A stretch of DNA of 15,725 nucleotides from Desulfobulbus sp. (GTDB taxonomy: Bacteria > Desulfobacterota > Desulfobulbia > Desulfobulbales > Desulfobulbaceae), in NCBI GenBank assembly GCA_030602145.1, contig JAUWAH010000009.1:1-15725 (forward strand). Direction: 5' to 3'. Under the pieces are notes generated by a model. The model saw only the letters and a program-made list of their open reading frames with translations. It did not search any database and was not told the origin of the DNA. Of the stretch, positions 1 to 8,846 are shown one piece after another. The stretch's first letter is position 1, and every line of letters starts with the position of its first letter. Position numbers and translations under genes: made by a program.

Positions 1-2
1 AG

Positions 3-1115
3 GGCTTTGAACAGGGACCGATCCGGCCGCCCAGCGAGAGCGAAAGTCTGCTGTTGCGGGTGGCCAGGAACTGCCCCTGGAACCGCTGCACCTTCTGCGG
101 TCTCTACAAGGACCAGCCGTTCAGCCGCCGTCCGGTGGCCCATGTGCTGCGCGACATCGACACGGTGCGACGCTTCATCGCCCTGCTGGAGGGGACCGGC
201 CGGGATGCCGCCCCCATGCCGAGCCTCGATCCGGTCGTCGAGGGTGACTGGATGGCTCTGTATGCCGCCCGGAATTGGCTGCTGGCCGGGGCCAGGTCGG
301 TGTTCCTCCAAGATTCCAACAGCCTGATCGTCAAACCCGACGACCTGGTGGTCATCCTCAATCACCTCAGGGCAACTTTTCCCGGCATCACCCGTATCAC
401 CTCCTACGGTCGTTCGGCCACCATCGCCCGCATCGGCGAGGCCGGACTGCGCCGTCTGGCCGCAGCCGGCCTCAATCGTATCCATGTCGGTCTGGAATCA
501 GGGTGCAACACAGTGCTCGAACGGGTGCGCAAGGGAGCGGACCAGCAGATCCATATCGCCGCCGGATGCGCGGTGAAGGGAGCCGGGATCGAGTTGTCGG
601 AGTACTACATGCCCGGATTGGGCGGCAGAACCCTGTCGCGCCAACATGCCGTGGAGAGTGCCGAAACCCTCAACCGGATCAACCCGGATTTCATCCGCAT
701 CCGCACTCTGGCATTGCCCGATGGGCTGGTGTTGGCCGGTGAGCAGGCCAGCGGCGGGTTTGTCAAGCTAGGCGACCGGGAAACCGCCGAAGAGTTGCTG
801 CTCTTCCTCGAATCGCTCTCCGGCATCACCAGCCGGATCCGAAGCGACCATATCCTGAACCTGTTTGAGGAGGTCGACGGCGTCCTGCCCCGGGACGGGG
901 AGCGGATGGCCGGCGTGATCCGCCGCTTTCTCGCCATGTCGCCCGAAGAACAGGTCCTCTACCAGATCGGCCGCCGAACCGGGATCTTTCGCCGGCTTGC
1001 CGATTGCGACGATCCGGTGCTGCGCCGCCGGGCGGAGAACCATGTCGAGCGGTTGATGGTCACCCCCGACAACGTCGACCGGATCTGCGACCAGCTCATC
1101 AAGCGGTTCATTTGA
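3..1115 (+). CDS. Radical SAM protein, 5' end cut by window
   Basis: The reading frame is open from the first complete codon of the window, so the N-terminus lies upstream; 370 codons plus the stop are visible. It carries the cluster motif CPWNRCTFC (cysteine codons at 72, 87 and 96), which should bind a 4Fe-4S cluster and S-adenosylmethionine. The spacing is CX4CX2C rather than the usual CX3CX2C. Further on, a GLESG segment (about 492-506) matches the SAM-binding part of the partial TIM barrel. The C-terminal third is helical and charged and has no second cysteine cluster, so there is no SPASM-type extension. The substrate is unknown; such proteins are normally just called radical SAM protein. 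An internal TTG at 54 is not a credible start because conserved-looking sequence precedes it. The gene ends 54 bases before the convergent c-di-GMP gene. Confidence 0.85.
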   Translation, partial: GFEQGPIRPPSESESLLLRVARNCPWNRCTFCGLYKDQPFSRRPVAHVLRDIDTVRRFIALLEGTGRDAAPMPSLDPVVEGDWMALYAARNWLLAGARSVFLQDSNSLIVKPDDLVVILNHLRATFPGITRITSYGRSATIARIGEAGLRRLAAAGLNRIHVGLESGCNTVLERVRKGADQQIHIAAGCAVKGAGIELSEYYMPGLGGRTLSRQHAVESAETLNRINPDFIRIRTLALPDGLVLAGEQASGGFVKLGDRETAEELLLFLESLSGITSRIRSDHILNLFEEVDGVLPRDGERMAGVIRRFLAMSPEEQVLYQIGRRTGIFRRLADCDDPVLRRRAENHVERLMVTPDNVDRICDQLIKRFI

Positions 1116-1134
1116 CAAAAGGCGGATGGTTTGC

Positions 1135-1153
1135 CGGTGACGGAGTGTCACTG
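1135..1153. other. Small stem-loop between convergent genes
   Basis: GTGAC (1137-1141) pairs with GTCAC (1147-1151) around a five-base loop, and two further pairs (one G-U) extend it to 1135-1153. It sits in the 54-base gap between the two stop codons. No T-tract follows on either strand, so it is at best a weak or Rho-assisted transcript end. Confidence 0.25.
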
Positions 1154-1169
1154 CGTCCAGGGCCGGCCA

Positions 1170-4121
1170 TCAGTGAATGGAGGGTGAGGCGGGCATGGCG
1201 GCCTGGCCCGCGGCGGCTATTTCCGCCTGCAGGTAGAGCAGGGCCTCCGGGCCGGGCATCGGCTGGGAGAAATAAAAACCCTGGACCTCGTCGCAGCCGA
1301 TGTGCCGCAACCAACGTAGCTGATCGTCGGTCTCGACGCCTTCGGCCACCACCTTCAGCCGCATCTGCTTGGACATGGCGGTGATGGTGGATACGATGGA
1401 GCGGCTGTTGGCATCGTCGGCGCCGATGAACCGCTTGTCGATCTTCAGGGTCGAGACCGGCATTTCGCTGAGGTAGCTCAGCGAGGAGTAGCCGGTACCG
1501 AAGTCGTCGATGGAAAAGCGGATGCCCCGCTGCCGGAAGCGCTGCATGGTCGCCAGGGTGTGCCGCACATCCTTCATCGCCGTGGTCTCGGTGATCTCGA
1601 ATTCGAGGAGGTGATGGTCGATACGATGGCCGGCGAGGATGGTGTCGATGGTCTCCACGATCTGGAGGTTGTTGAAGGTCCGGGGAGAGATGTTGACGCT
1701 GACCGGCAACAGCGGCAGGTTGTGGGCCAGCATCTGGCCAAAAAAGAGGCAGACCTCGTCGAGCACATAGAGGCTCATTTCATCGATCAGCCCAGACTCC
1801 TCGGCAATGGGAATGAAATGGTCCGGCCCGATGATGGTGCCGTTTTTCCGCCAGCGGATCAACGCTTCGAACGAGGTCGGTTGCTCGCCGGCCAGTTCGA
1901 TCTTGGGTTGATAGAACACTGAAAACTCCCGGTTCTTGAGACCGGTTCGGATCGAGTTTTCGATGCGGATGCGGTTGAGGAGCTTATCGTTCATCTCCTT
2001 GGTGAACATGACGAAGGTGTTCTTGCCCTCGCTCTTGGCCTTGTACATGGCCATGTCGGCGTTCTTGATCAGTTCCTGGGCGGTTCGGCCGTCGTCGGGG
2101 AACACGGCTACGCCGACGCTGGCGTTGATATAGATTGTGTGGGGCGGCAGCTCTATCGGCTGCTGCAAGGCGGCCAGAATCCGGTTGGCCAGGACATAGA
2201 CCGAGTTCTCGTTGTCGATGTGCTCGCTGAGAAGGATGAACTCGTCGCCGCCGAGCCGGGAAAGCGTGTCCTCGCTGCGGATGGTCTGGGACAACCGGTT
2301 GGCCACCTCGACCAGGACCCGGTCGCCGGTGTCGTGGCCCAGGGAGTCGTTGACGTTCTTGAAGTTGTCCAGATCGATGAAGAAGACGGCCAGGGTCTGG
2401 CGGTCCCGCGTCGCCCTGGCAATGGCCTTGGTCAGCCGGAATTCGAGCGCCGTCCGGTTGGGCAGCCGGGTGAGGGCGTCGCTGTAGGCCATGATCGAGA
2501 TCTGCTTCTCCTTGCGCTTGAGTTCGCTGATGTCATGGAAGAAGGCAAAGTAGTGGGTGGTTTCTTGGCGGTCGTTCTTGATGACGCTGATGGACAGCCA
2601 CTGGGGACAGACGGTGCCGTCCTTGTTCTGGTTCCAGATTTCGCCCGACCAGAATCCCTTTTCGCGCAGATCTCGCCACATGCGGCGGTAAAAGCGGCTG
2701 TCCTGACGGCCGGAGCTGAGCACGCTCGGGGGCCGGCCGATGACCTCGGAGGGCTGATAGCCGGTGATCCGTGAGAATGAATGGTTGACCGTGAGGATGC
2801 GCGCCTGGGGATCGGTGATGTAGATGCCTTCGATGGCGTTGTCGAAGATGCCCTTGAACAACAGCAGATACTGTTCGGCGCTGGTTCGGGTGGCGATCTC
2901 GGTCTGGAGTTTCTGGCGGATTTCTTTTTGGGTGATGCTCTCCCGGCCGAGTTGCAGTTCAAGCTGCTGGGTCTCACCGCGCGCCGCCGCCAGTTGCGAG
3001 GCCAGGCGGCGCGATTCGGCCAACTGACGATTGAAGGCCGTTGCCATCAGGCTCAGTTCCCGGTGGTTCGGATCGATCCCCACCTCACCGGTTTGCTGGT
3101 CGGCCAGGGCCATCTGACGGGCGAGGCCGGCCAGGGGACGGTTGTGGCGGCTGCCGAGCCAGGCCGCGACTGCCAGGGCGGCCAGGAAGAGCGCGGCCAG
3201 ACCCAACGCAAACCAGAGGCGAAAACTGGTCAATGGCTGGAACAGGACCGAGCGCAGACCGTGCACACCCACGATCAGATCGGAGCCGGCTGGCCGCTGG
3301 ACGATGAAGAGGGTGTCGGCCTCGGTGCCGGCTGCAAGCGGCAAGGGGTCGGAAAGAGTACCGTCAGCCTGCTGCCTGAGGGTGGCGGCGAGCAGTTCAA
3401 GGTTGCCCCGATCAACCGTCATGCCAGGGCGGTCGAGGACGGCCGCCGGCAGAAAACGTCCGTCCCGATCAAGGAGAAACGGCCTGAGGCCGCCGGCAAA
3501 CCGTTGCTCGGCCATTGATTGGGCCAGGGCGGCGAGGGGAAGGGTTTGCTGGCGGTCGCTGGCGCTGCAGATCAGGGCGATGGTCCAATCCCAGGGGGCA
3601 AACACCGCCTTGAACAGGGTAAGGGACTGCTCCTGGCGAGGGTTCCCGGGCAGGTGACCCGGGTATTCTCCCTCTTCCAACGGCTTGAGTTGCTGGAGTC
3701 GGTCGAGCAGGCCAGGGTTGACCAGAGTGTTGATCAGGGCCTTGTCGGGGTGGCCCTGGATGACCCCCTGGCTGTTGTAGGAGAGCAGGTAGCCGTTGCG
3801 GCCCACGGTCTGGGTGGCAAGGAACTCCAGGGCCAGGCGTTTGGCTTCTTCCAGGGAAAGGGCGCCGGTTTGCGCCCTGTGGTGAAATCGGGCAAGTTGG
3901 GCAAGGTTACTGTCGGCAACGGTTTGCAGCATCCGGGTAAACGAGGCGTCGGCTGCTGCTTCCACCTGATGGCGCACGGCGATGGCGCTGTCGCGGGCAT
4001 GTTGCTCGATCCGTTCGGCGAGAACGCCCGCCATCAGGTGGCCGCAGATTGCCAAGGCGGCAAAAAGCGGGACGAGCAATGCCCAGGCGGAGGTGACGAT
4101 GTCCTTGGCGACGGTGGTCAT
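1170..4121 (-). CDS. Cache-PAS-GGDEF-EAL c-di-GMP cyclase/phosphodiesterase
   Basis: A 983-residue membrane sensor that should make and/or degrade the second messenger c-di-GMP. Order of parts: transmembrane helix about 12-33; extracytoplasmic Cache-like sensor about 35-295 with the [10 protein letters not shown]...HPD signature near 110-125; second transmembrane helix about 301-323; HAMP-like linker and coiled coil about 324-415; PAS domain about 420-535; GGDEF domain about 540-705; EAL domain about 715-970. The cyclase motif GGDEF is intact at 624-628, and an RSED inhibitory site lies five residues upstream (615-618). The phosphodiesterase residues also look intact: EALIRW 752-757, N810, E842 in [14 protein letters not shown] 872-880, K893, and EGVET 927-931. 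Both activities are therefore possible; which dominates cannot be read from sequence. The ATG at 4121 is the first in frame and has no clear Shine-Dalgarno (SD) sequence. The gene is monocistronic and divergent from the transporter. Confidence 0.95.
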   Translation of the reverse strand: MTTVAKDIVTSAWALLVPLFAALAICGHLMAGVLAERIEQHARDSAIAVRHQVEAAADASFTRMLQTVADSNLAQLARFHHRAQTGALSLEEAKRLALEFLATQTVGRNGYLLSYNSQGVIQGHPDKALINTLVNPGLLDRLQQLKPLEEGEYPGHLPGNPRQEQSLTLFKAVFAPWDWTIALICSASDRQQTLPLAALAQSMAEQRFAGGLRPFLLDRDGRFLPAAVLDRPGMTVDRGNLELLAATLRQQADGTLSDPLPLAAGTEADTLFIVQRPAGSDLIVGVHGLRSVLFQPLTSFRLWFALGLAALFLAALAVAAWLGSRHNRPLAGLARQMALADQQTGEVGIDPNHRELSLMATAFNRQLAESRRLASQLAAARGETQQLELQLGRESITQKEIRQKLQTEIATRTSAEQYLLLFKGIFDNAIEGIYITDPQARILTVNHSFSRITGYQPSEVIGRPPSVLSSGRQDSRFYRRMWRDLREKGFWSGEIWNQNKDGTVCPQWLSISVIKNDRQETTHYFAFFHDISELKRKEKQISIMAYSDALTRLPNRTALEFRLTKAIARATRDRQTLAVFFIDLDNFKNVNDSLGHDTGDRVLVEVANRLSQTIRSEDTLSRLGGDEFILLSEHIDNENSVYVLANRILAALQQPIELPPHTIYINASVGVAVFPDDGRTAQELIKNADMAMYKAKSEGKNTFVMFTKEMNDKLLNRIRIENSIRTGLKNREFSVFYQPKIELAGEQPTSFEALIRWRKNGTIIGPDHFIPIAEESGLIDEMSLYVLDEVCLFFGQMLAHNLPLLPVSVNISPRTFNNLQIVETIDTILAGHRIDHHLLEFEITETTAMKDVRHTLATMQRFRQRGIRFSIDDFGTGYSSLSYLSEMPVSTLKIDKRFIGADDANSRSIVSTITAMSKQMRLKVVAEGVETDDQLRWLRHIGCDEVQGFYFSQPMPGPEALLYLQAEIAAAGQAAMPASPSIH

Positions 4122-4205
4122 GGCGGTGCGGTTGGCGGCCGGGGGAGCGAGCCCCGGATCTTTTCATCGGGGTTGTGATCTTGCTGGGGAAAACCGACTG
4201 GATGC

Positions 4206-4235
4206 ATCATAGTGGAGAATGGAGCTGTCGTCCAA
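4206..4235 (-). promoter_or_regulatory. Possible sigma70 promoter for the c-di-GMP gene
   Basis: Read on the minus strand there is a TATGAT -10 box (4206-4211, five of six matches) and a weak TTGGAC -35 (4230-4235) separated by 18 bases. It would start transcription near 4199, about 78 bases before the ATG at 4121. The -35 is poor, so this is a tentative call. Confidence 0.3.
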
Positions 4236-4240
4236 TACAA

Positions 4241-4254
4241 TTGCGGTATCGCAA
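4241..4254. repeat. Short inverted repeat TTGCG-GTAT-CGCAA
   Basis: A five-base perfect dyad with a four-base spacer in the gap between the divergent c-di-GMP gene and transporter, just upstream of the proposed minus-strand -35. It could be an operator half-site pair. It is short enough to occur by chance. Confidence 0.25.
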
Positions 4255-4271
4255 GAAGATAAGTTGACGAG

Positions 4272-4289
4272 CGTCGCCGGCTGGCGACG
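4272..4289. repeat. Seven-base-pair hairpin in divergent gap
   Basis: CGTCGCC (4272-4278) and GGCGACG (4283-4289) are exact reverse complements around a GGCT loop. No T-run follows on either strand, so it is not an intrinsic terminator. It may be an operator dyad or a structure in the transporter's 5' leader, about 75 bases before its start. Confidence 0.35.
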
Positions 4290-4363
4290 AGATTGCTGAC
4301 CTGAACCGCAGGCACGGTCGCCACGCGCAGCCGTCGTGACCTCCTGAAAGGGGCTGGAGAACC

Positions 4364-5764
4364 ATGGACGGGAGTGATGCCATGAAGGATCGGAAACAGG
4401 GGGCAAAGGGGGTGCCATTTGCTTTAACCAACATCCGCCTGTTTATCCTCTTTCGCGTCCTGTTCAACGCCAGGTTCTACTATCCGGTGTTCACCGTGCT
4501 GTTCCTCGACTACGGCTTGACCCTGGAACAGTTCGCCTTCTTGAACGCGGTCTGGGCAGCCACCATCGTCCTGGCCGAGGTTCCCTCCGGTGCACTGGCC
4601 GACCTGCTGGGCAGAAGGCTGCTGCTCGTTGTCACCTCCCTGTTAATGATCGCCGAGATGCTCCTGATTGGGTTGGTGCCGGTGGGCGATCCCAGAGTGG
4701 TTTTCTGGGCCTTTTTCGCCAACCGGGTGCTCAGCGGCCTGGCCGAAGCCCTGGCCAGCGGCGCCGACGAGGCGCTGGCCTACGATACGCTGGTGGCCCA
4801 TGGCTGCGCCGGCGACTGGCCGAGGGTGCTGGAAGTGCAGATGCGGGCCCAGCACTTCGGCTACATGGTGGCCATGACCCTGGGGGCGGTGGTCTACGAC
4901 GTCGATGCGGTCAACCGGCTGCTTGACTGGATGGCCTTGCCTCTGGTGGTCGATCAGCAGACGACCATGCGGTTTCCGATCCTTTTGACCCTGCTCTTCG
5001 GTCTGCTGGCCCTGGCCGTCACCCTGCGGATGCGCGAGCCGCACGGACAGTGCAGGCCAAGCGGTCACAGTTGCCGCCCGACTCCACGGGAGGTCACTCG
5101 TCTGATCGGCCGGGCCGCCGGATGGATAGTGCGCACGCCCATGGCGCTGGCGATCATTCTCTTTGCCATGACCTTCGACCATACACTGAGAATGGTCGTC
5201 ACCCTGGCCAGCAAATACTACCGTCTCATCGACCTGCCGGATGCCAGCTTCGGCCTGCTGGGTTCAGCGGTGGCGGTGATCGGGCTGTTCGTCCCCGGGA
5301 TGGCGCGCATCATGGCCGAGCGGTTTTCCCCGGGCCGCAACGCGCTGCTGCTCGGGGTGGCCTCGCTGGCCTCGCTGGCACTGCTCACCCTCTTCGTCCC
5401 CTATTTCGGCCTGATGCCCATGGTGGCGGTTTTCGTCTGCCTGATGCTGACCAGTTTCTTCACCAGCCACTATCTCAATCGGATCACCGTATCGGAGCAG
5501 CGGGCCACGGTGTTGAGTTTCAAGGGGCTGTCCTTCAATGCGGCCTATGGGGCCATCGGTCTGGTGTTTGCCGGGCTGGTCAATCACTCCCACGGGCATT
5601 TTGCAGCCCTCCACCCCGAATGGCCGCAGGGGCTTGTCGAGGACCAGGCCTTCAAGGCCGCCATGGGGTATCTGCCGTGGTATCTGCTGTTGGGATTGAT
5701 CTTGGTTTGCCTGATGTGCCTGCCGCGGTTGGTCAAGACCGGGCAAGAGAGCGGGCCTCCTTGA
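4364..5764 (+). CDS. Major facilitator superfamily (MFS) transporter
   Basis: A 466-residue inner-membrane protein with many hydrophobic segments, the length usual for a 12-helix MFS permease. The motif-A signature GALADLLGRR lies at 76-85 between helices 2 and 3. SGADEALAYDTL at 132-143 and the RAT..SFKGLSFNAAYGAIG stretch near 380-399 are typical of a broad group of poorly characterised MFS proteins. A polar central loop (about 222-255) separates the two halves. The substrate is unknown; nothing next to it indicates one. Two starts are possible. The ATG at 4364 has an AAAGGGG ten bases upstream. The in-frame ATG at 4382 has GGGAG (4370-4374) at an ideal seven-base distance and would shorten the protein by six residues. 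The gene stands alone, divergent from the c-di-GMP gene and convergent with the small DUF2892 gene. Confidence 0.9.
   Translation: MDGSDAMKDRKQGAKGVPFALTNIRLFILFRVLFNARFYYPVFTVLFLDYGLTLEQFAFLNAVWAATIVLAEVPSGALADLLGRRLLLVVTSLLMIAEMLLIGLVPVGDPRVVFWAFFANRVLSGLAEALASGADEALAYDTLVAHGCAGDWPRVLEVQMRAQHFGYMVAMTLGAVVYDVDAVNRLLDWMALPLVVDQQTTMRFPILLTLLFGLLALAVTLRMREPHGQCRPSGHSCRPTPREVTRLIGRAAGWIVRTPMALAIILFAMTFDHTLRMVVTLASKYYRLIDLPDASFGLLGSAVAVIGLFVPGMARIMAERFSPGRNALLLGVASLASLALLTLFVPYFGLMPMVAVFVCLMLTSFFTSHYLNRITVSEQRATVLSFKGLSFNAAYGAIGLVFAGLVNHSHGHFAALHPEWPQGLVEDQAFKAAMGYLPWYLLLGLILVCLMCLPRLVKTGQESGPP
4370..4374 (+). promoter_or_regulatory. Ribosome binding site favouring the internal transporter start
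   Basis: GGGAG followed by seven bases and then the ATG at 4382. It makes the second Met codon at least as likely a start as the ATG at 4364, which has only a more distant AAAGGGG (4347-4353) or a very close GGAG. Confidence 0.35.
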
Positions 5765-5820
5765 GAACCCCTCTGGACCATGATGGCGGAACGCTTGTTG
5801 GGGATGTCTTGGCTCTTGAT

Positions 5821-5835
5821 GCTCCCTTCGGGGGC
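5821..5835. terminator. Weak stem-loop between convergent genes
   Basis: GCTCCC (5821-5826) pairs with GGGGGC (5830-5835), including one G-U pair on the plus strand, in the 73-base gap between the transporter and DUF2892 stop codons. A T8 run occurs only about 18 bases further on (around 5853-5860), inside the last codons of the opposing gene. On the minus strand the stem has a mismatch and no T-run. It may help end the transporter transcript. Confidence 0.25.
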
Positions 5836-5837
5836 TG

Positions 5838-6080
5838 TCAGACGGTCCCGCTCTTTTTTTTCGACGGTGCTGTTTCCGTGACCCCCAGTCTTTTCAGGAT
5901 CAGCCCGAGCGGGCAGAAACCGCTGAACCCGTACTGGAGCAGGTTGGCACCGACGAAGGCAGTGAGCAGCAACCAGTACCGGCTGACGAACAGGGGGTTG
6001 GCCGGGAGGTCGACTCCCAGGGCCAGGCTGGTCAGGATAAACGAGCCGGCGACAACATGAATCCAGTCGTTGACGACCAT
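5838..6080 (-). CDS. Small DUF2892/YgaP-type membrane protein
   Basis: An 80-residue protein with two hydrophobic segments (about 7-24 and 34-52). It contains a YWLLLTAFVGANLLQ stretch followed by GFSGFCP (cysteine at 56) and a basic tail. This is the pattern of the DUF2892 family, also found as the membrane tail of YgaP-type rhodaneses. Here it stands alone without a rhodanese domain. Its function is unknown; the conserved FCP suggests a role in sulfur or redox chemistry at the inner membrane, which is inference. The frame is open to 6230, but a GGAGG lies five bases before the ATG at 6080, the family begins at this point, and the upstream residues do not look like protein. The next in-frame ATG upstream (6092) overlaps that GGAGG. 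Confidence 0.85.
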   Translation of the reverse strand: MVVNDWIHVVAGSFILTSLALGVDLPANPLFVSRYWLLLTAFVGANLLQYGFSGFCPLGLILKRLGVTETAPSKKKSGTV

Positions 6081-6085
6081 GAGAT

Positions 6086-6090
6086 CCTCC
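6086..6090 (-). promoter_or_regulatory. Strong ribosome binding site for the DUF2892 gene
   Basis: On the minus strand GGAGG is followed by ATCTC and the ATG at 6080. This perfect SD sequence at five-base spacing fixes the start and argues against the longer frame reaching 6230. Confidence 0.7.
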
Positions 6091-6249
6091 ATGCTGGGTT
6101 GATGGATGTGGGACCGCCACCGGAGAAGGCCCGTGGGAACGAGCGGGGCGCGATGTGCTGACAAGAGGTAATTGGTCCGGCTGGCTTCGTCAATGGCGGA
6201 TGATTGCACGATAATCCCGAAAACCAGCAATCAACGGGAAAAACAGTAG

Positions 6250-6270
6250 CTGAATTGATAATCATTTCAG
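6250..6270. promoter_or_regulatory. 21-base palindrome, possible Fur-family operator
   Basis: Centred on the A at 6260, nine of ten base pairs match. The core TGAATTGATAATCATTTCA (6251-6269) is flanked by C and G. The central nine bases TGATAATCA equal the middle of the classical Fur consensus (GATAAT GATAAT C ATTATC), but the outer hexamers match poorly. It lies between the divergent DUF2892 gene and acs and overlaps a TTGATA that could be a -35. The regulator is not identifiable from sequence; a Fur, PerR or other winged-helix dimer would fit. Confidence 0.45.
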
Positions 6271-6284
6271 ATTGTTTTGATAGA
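6255..6284 (+). promoter_or_regulatory. Possible acs promoter overlapping the palindrome
   Basis: TTGATA (6255-6260) matches the -35 consensus at five of six positions. The best -10 after 18 bases is GATAGA (6279-6284), which is weak. If used, it would give a leader of about 295 bases before acs. The call is tentative. Confidence 0.2.
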
Positions 6285-6585
6285 AGGGGTGGTTTTTTTC
6301 GGTAGTGAGTATTTTTCGCAAAAAAATGCGGTTCAGGGGTGCCGGCAAGCAGGAATTCTTTTCTTTTTTCGAAAAACTTCTGTACATATTTAACCCTGGA
6401 GTTCTGGTCCGAAGTCATCGAAGCTGGATCCGGAAGGCGCGCCGGTGGGTGAGAGTGCCTCTTGCTAGGGCACAAGGATGCAAGGAAAAGCATTCCAAGG
6501 AGGCTGGTCCTGTCGCTCCGCGACCATGGGAAACGGAGAAGACATGGGCTCTGTGTGAAAGGTTTTACTGTAGAGGGGGAATCCT

Positions 6586-8571
<1,986 letters not shown>

Positions 8572-8635
8572 TCGGTTCAAGCCGCAGCCCGGTCCGCACG
8601 GTCTCATGCCCGCGCGGGCCCCACCCCTTTCCAAG

Positions 8636-8665
8636 AGGCGGAATGCTCCGGCATTCCGCTTTTTT
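8636..8665 (+). terminator. Intrinsic terminator after acs
   Basis: GCGGAATGC (8638-8646) and GCATTCCGC (8651-8659) form a perfect nine-base-pair stem with a TCCG loop, followed at once by six T residues (8660-8665). It lies 66 bases after the acs stop and separates acs from alaS. Confidence 0.92.
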
Positions 8666-8694
8666 GTTATCGACCCGCGCCGACTGTTTTTTCT

Positions 8695-8721
8695 TTGCAA
8701 CATTTCATTTCATGGTATCAT
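8695..8721 (+). promoter_or_regulatory. Extended -10 promoter for alaS and downstream genes
   Basis: An extended -10 box TGGTATCAT (TG at 8713-8714, TATCAT at 8716-8721) has five of six matches in the hexamer. A TTGCAA -35 (8695-8700) lies 15 bases upstream, or TTTGCA at 16. It sits directly after the acs terminator, and transcription would begin near 8728. No other good promoter is visible before the KS and ACP genes. Confidence 0.55.
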
Positions 8722-8744
8722 GAAAAACTTTGCGATGAGAACTC

Positions 8745-8765
8745 CACGCTTCCGCGTGTTTTATT
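8745..8765 (+). terminator. Attenuator-like hairpin in the alaS leader
   Basis: CACGC (8745-8749) and GCGTG (8754-8758) form a five-base-pair stem with a TTCC loop, followed by TTTTATT (8759-8765). It lies about 20-35 bases after the predicted transcription start and about 80 bases before alaS, where a transcription attenuator would be expected. No T-box motif and no alanine-rich leader peptide are visible. The short stem makes it weak on its own. Confidence 0.35.
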
Positions 8766-8846
8766 GCGCCTCATGGCCGCATCGTGGGGCAGACCGGTAA
8801 CGACCCGGATGCGGACATCCTAAAAAAACAACGCTACGACGACGCA

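Larger units (their letters stand above)
6081..6585. other. 505-base intergenic region upstream of acs, AT-rich core
   Basis: There is no convincing gene between the DUF2892 start and the acs start. The stretch 6190-6400 is strikingly AT-rich for this window. It carries T-runs at 6293-6299, 6312-6316 and 6364-6369 and A-runs at 6320-6326 and 6372-6376, plus the TTTTTCGAAAAA palindrome at 6365-6376 and the palindrome at 6250-6270. From 6400 to 6585 it returns to mixed composition, with a small GTCGC-TCC-GCGAC hairpin at 6512-6524. It most likely holds the control region of acs and the promoter of the small membrane protein. Confidence 0.6.

Noticed and set aside
2139..3518. Plus-strand frames within the c-di-GMP gene
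   Set aside because: They lie wholly opposite the intact PAS and GGDEF coding sequence and have no start signals or recognisable motifs.
6093..6230. N-terminal extension of the DUF2892 gene up to 6230
   Set aside because: A perfect GGAGG with five-base spacing marks 6080 as the start, and the upstream residues do not resemble the family.
6468..6482. A sigma54-like GGGCAC...TGCA element upstream of acs
   Set aside because: The GG and GC doublets are nine bases apart instead of the ten required, and the flanking bases match poorly.
8608..8619. Perfect 12-base palindrome GCCCGCGCGGGC after acs
   Set aside because: It leaves no loop for a hairpin, has no T-run, and is a likely chance event in GC-rich DNA. 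The real terminator lies just downstream.
8735..8800. A 21-codon leader peptide frame covering the hairpin before alaS
   Set aside because: It has no SD sequence and no run of alanine or other regulatory codons, and an in-frame longer version begins inside the -10 box. There is no support for translation.
8784..8846. N-terminal extension of alaS from the GTG at 8784
   Set aside because: The 21 extra residues are low-complexity and polar and have no counterpart in AlaS, which normally begins a few residues before the EIRQ segment.
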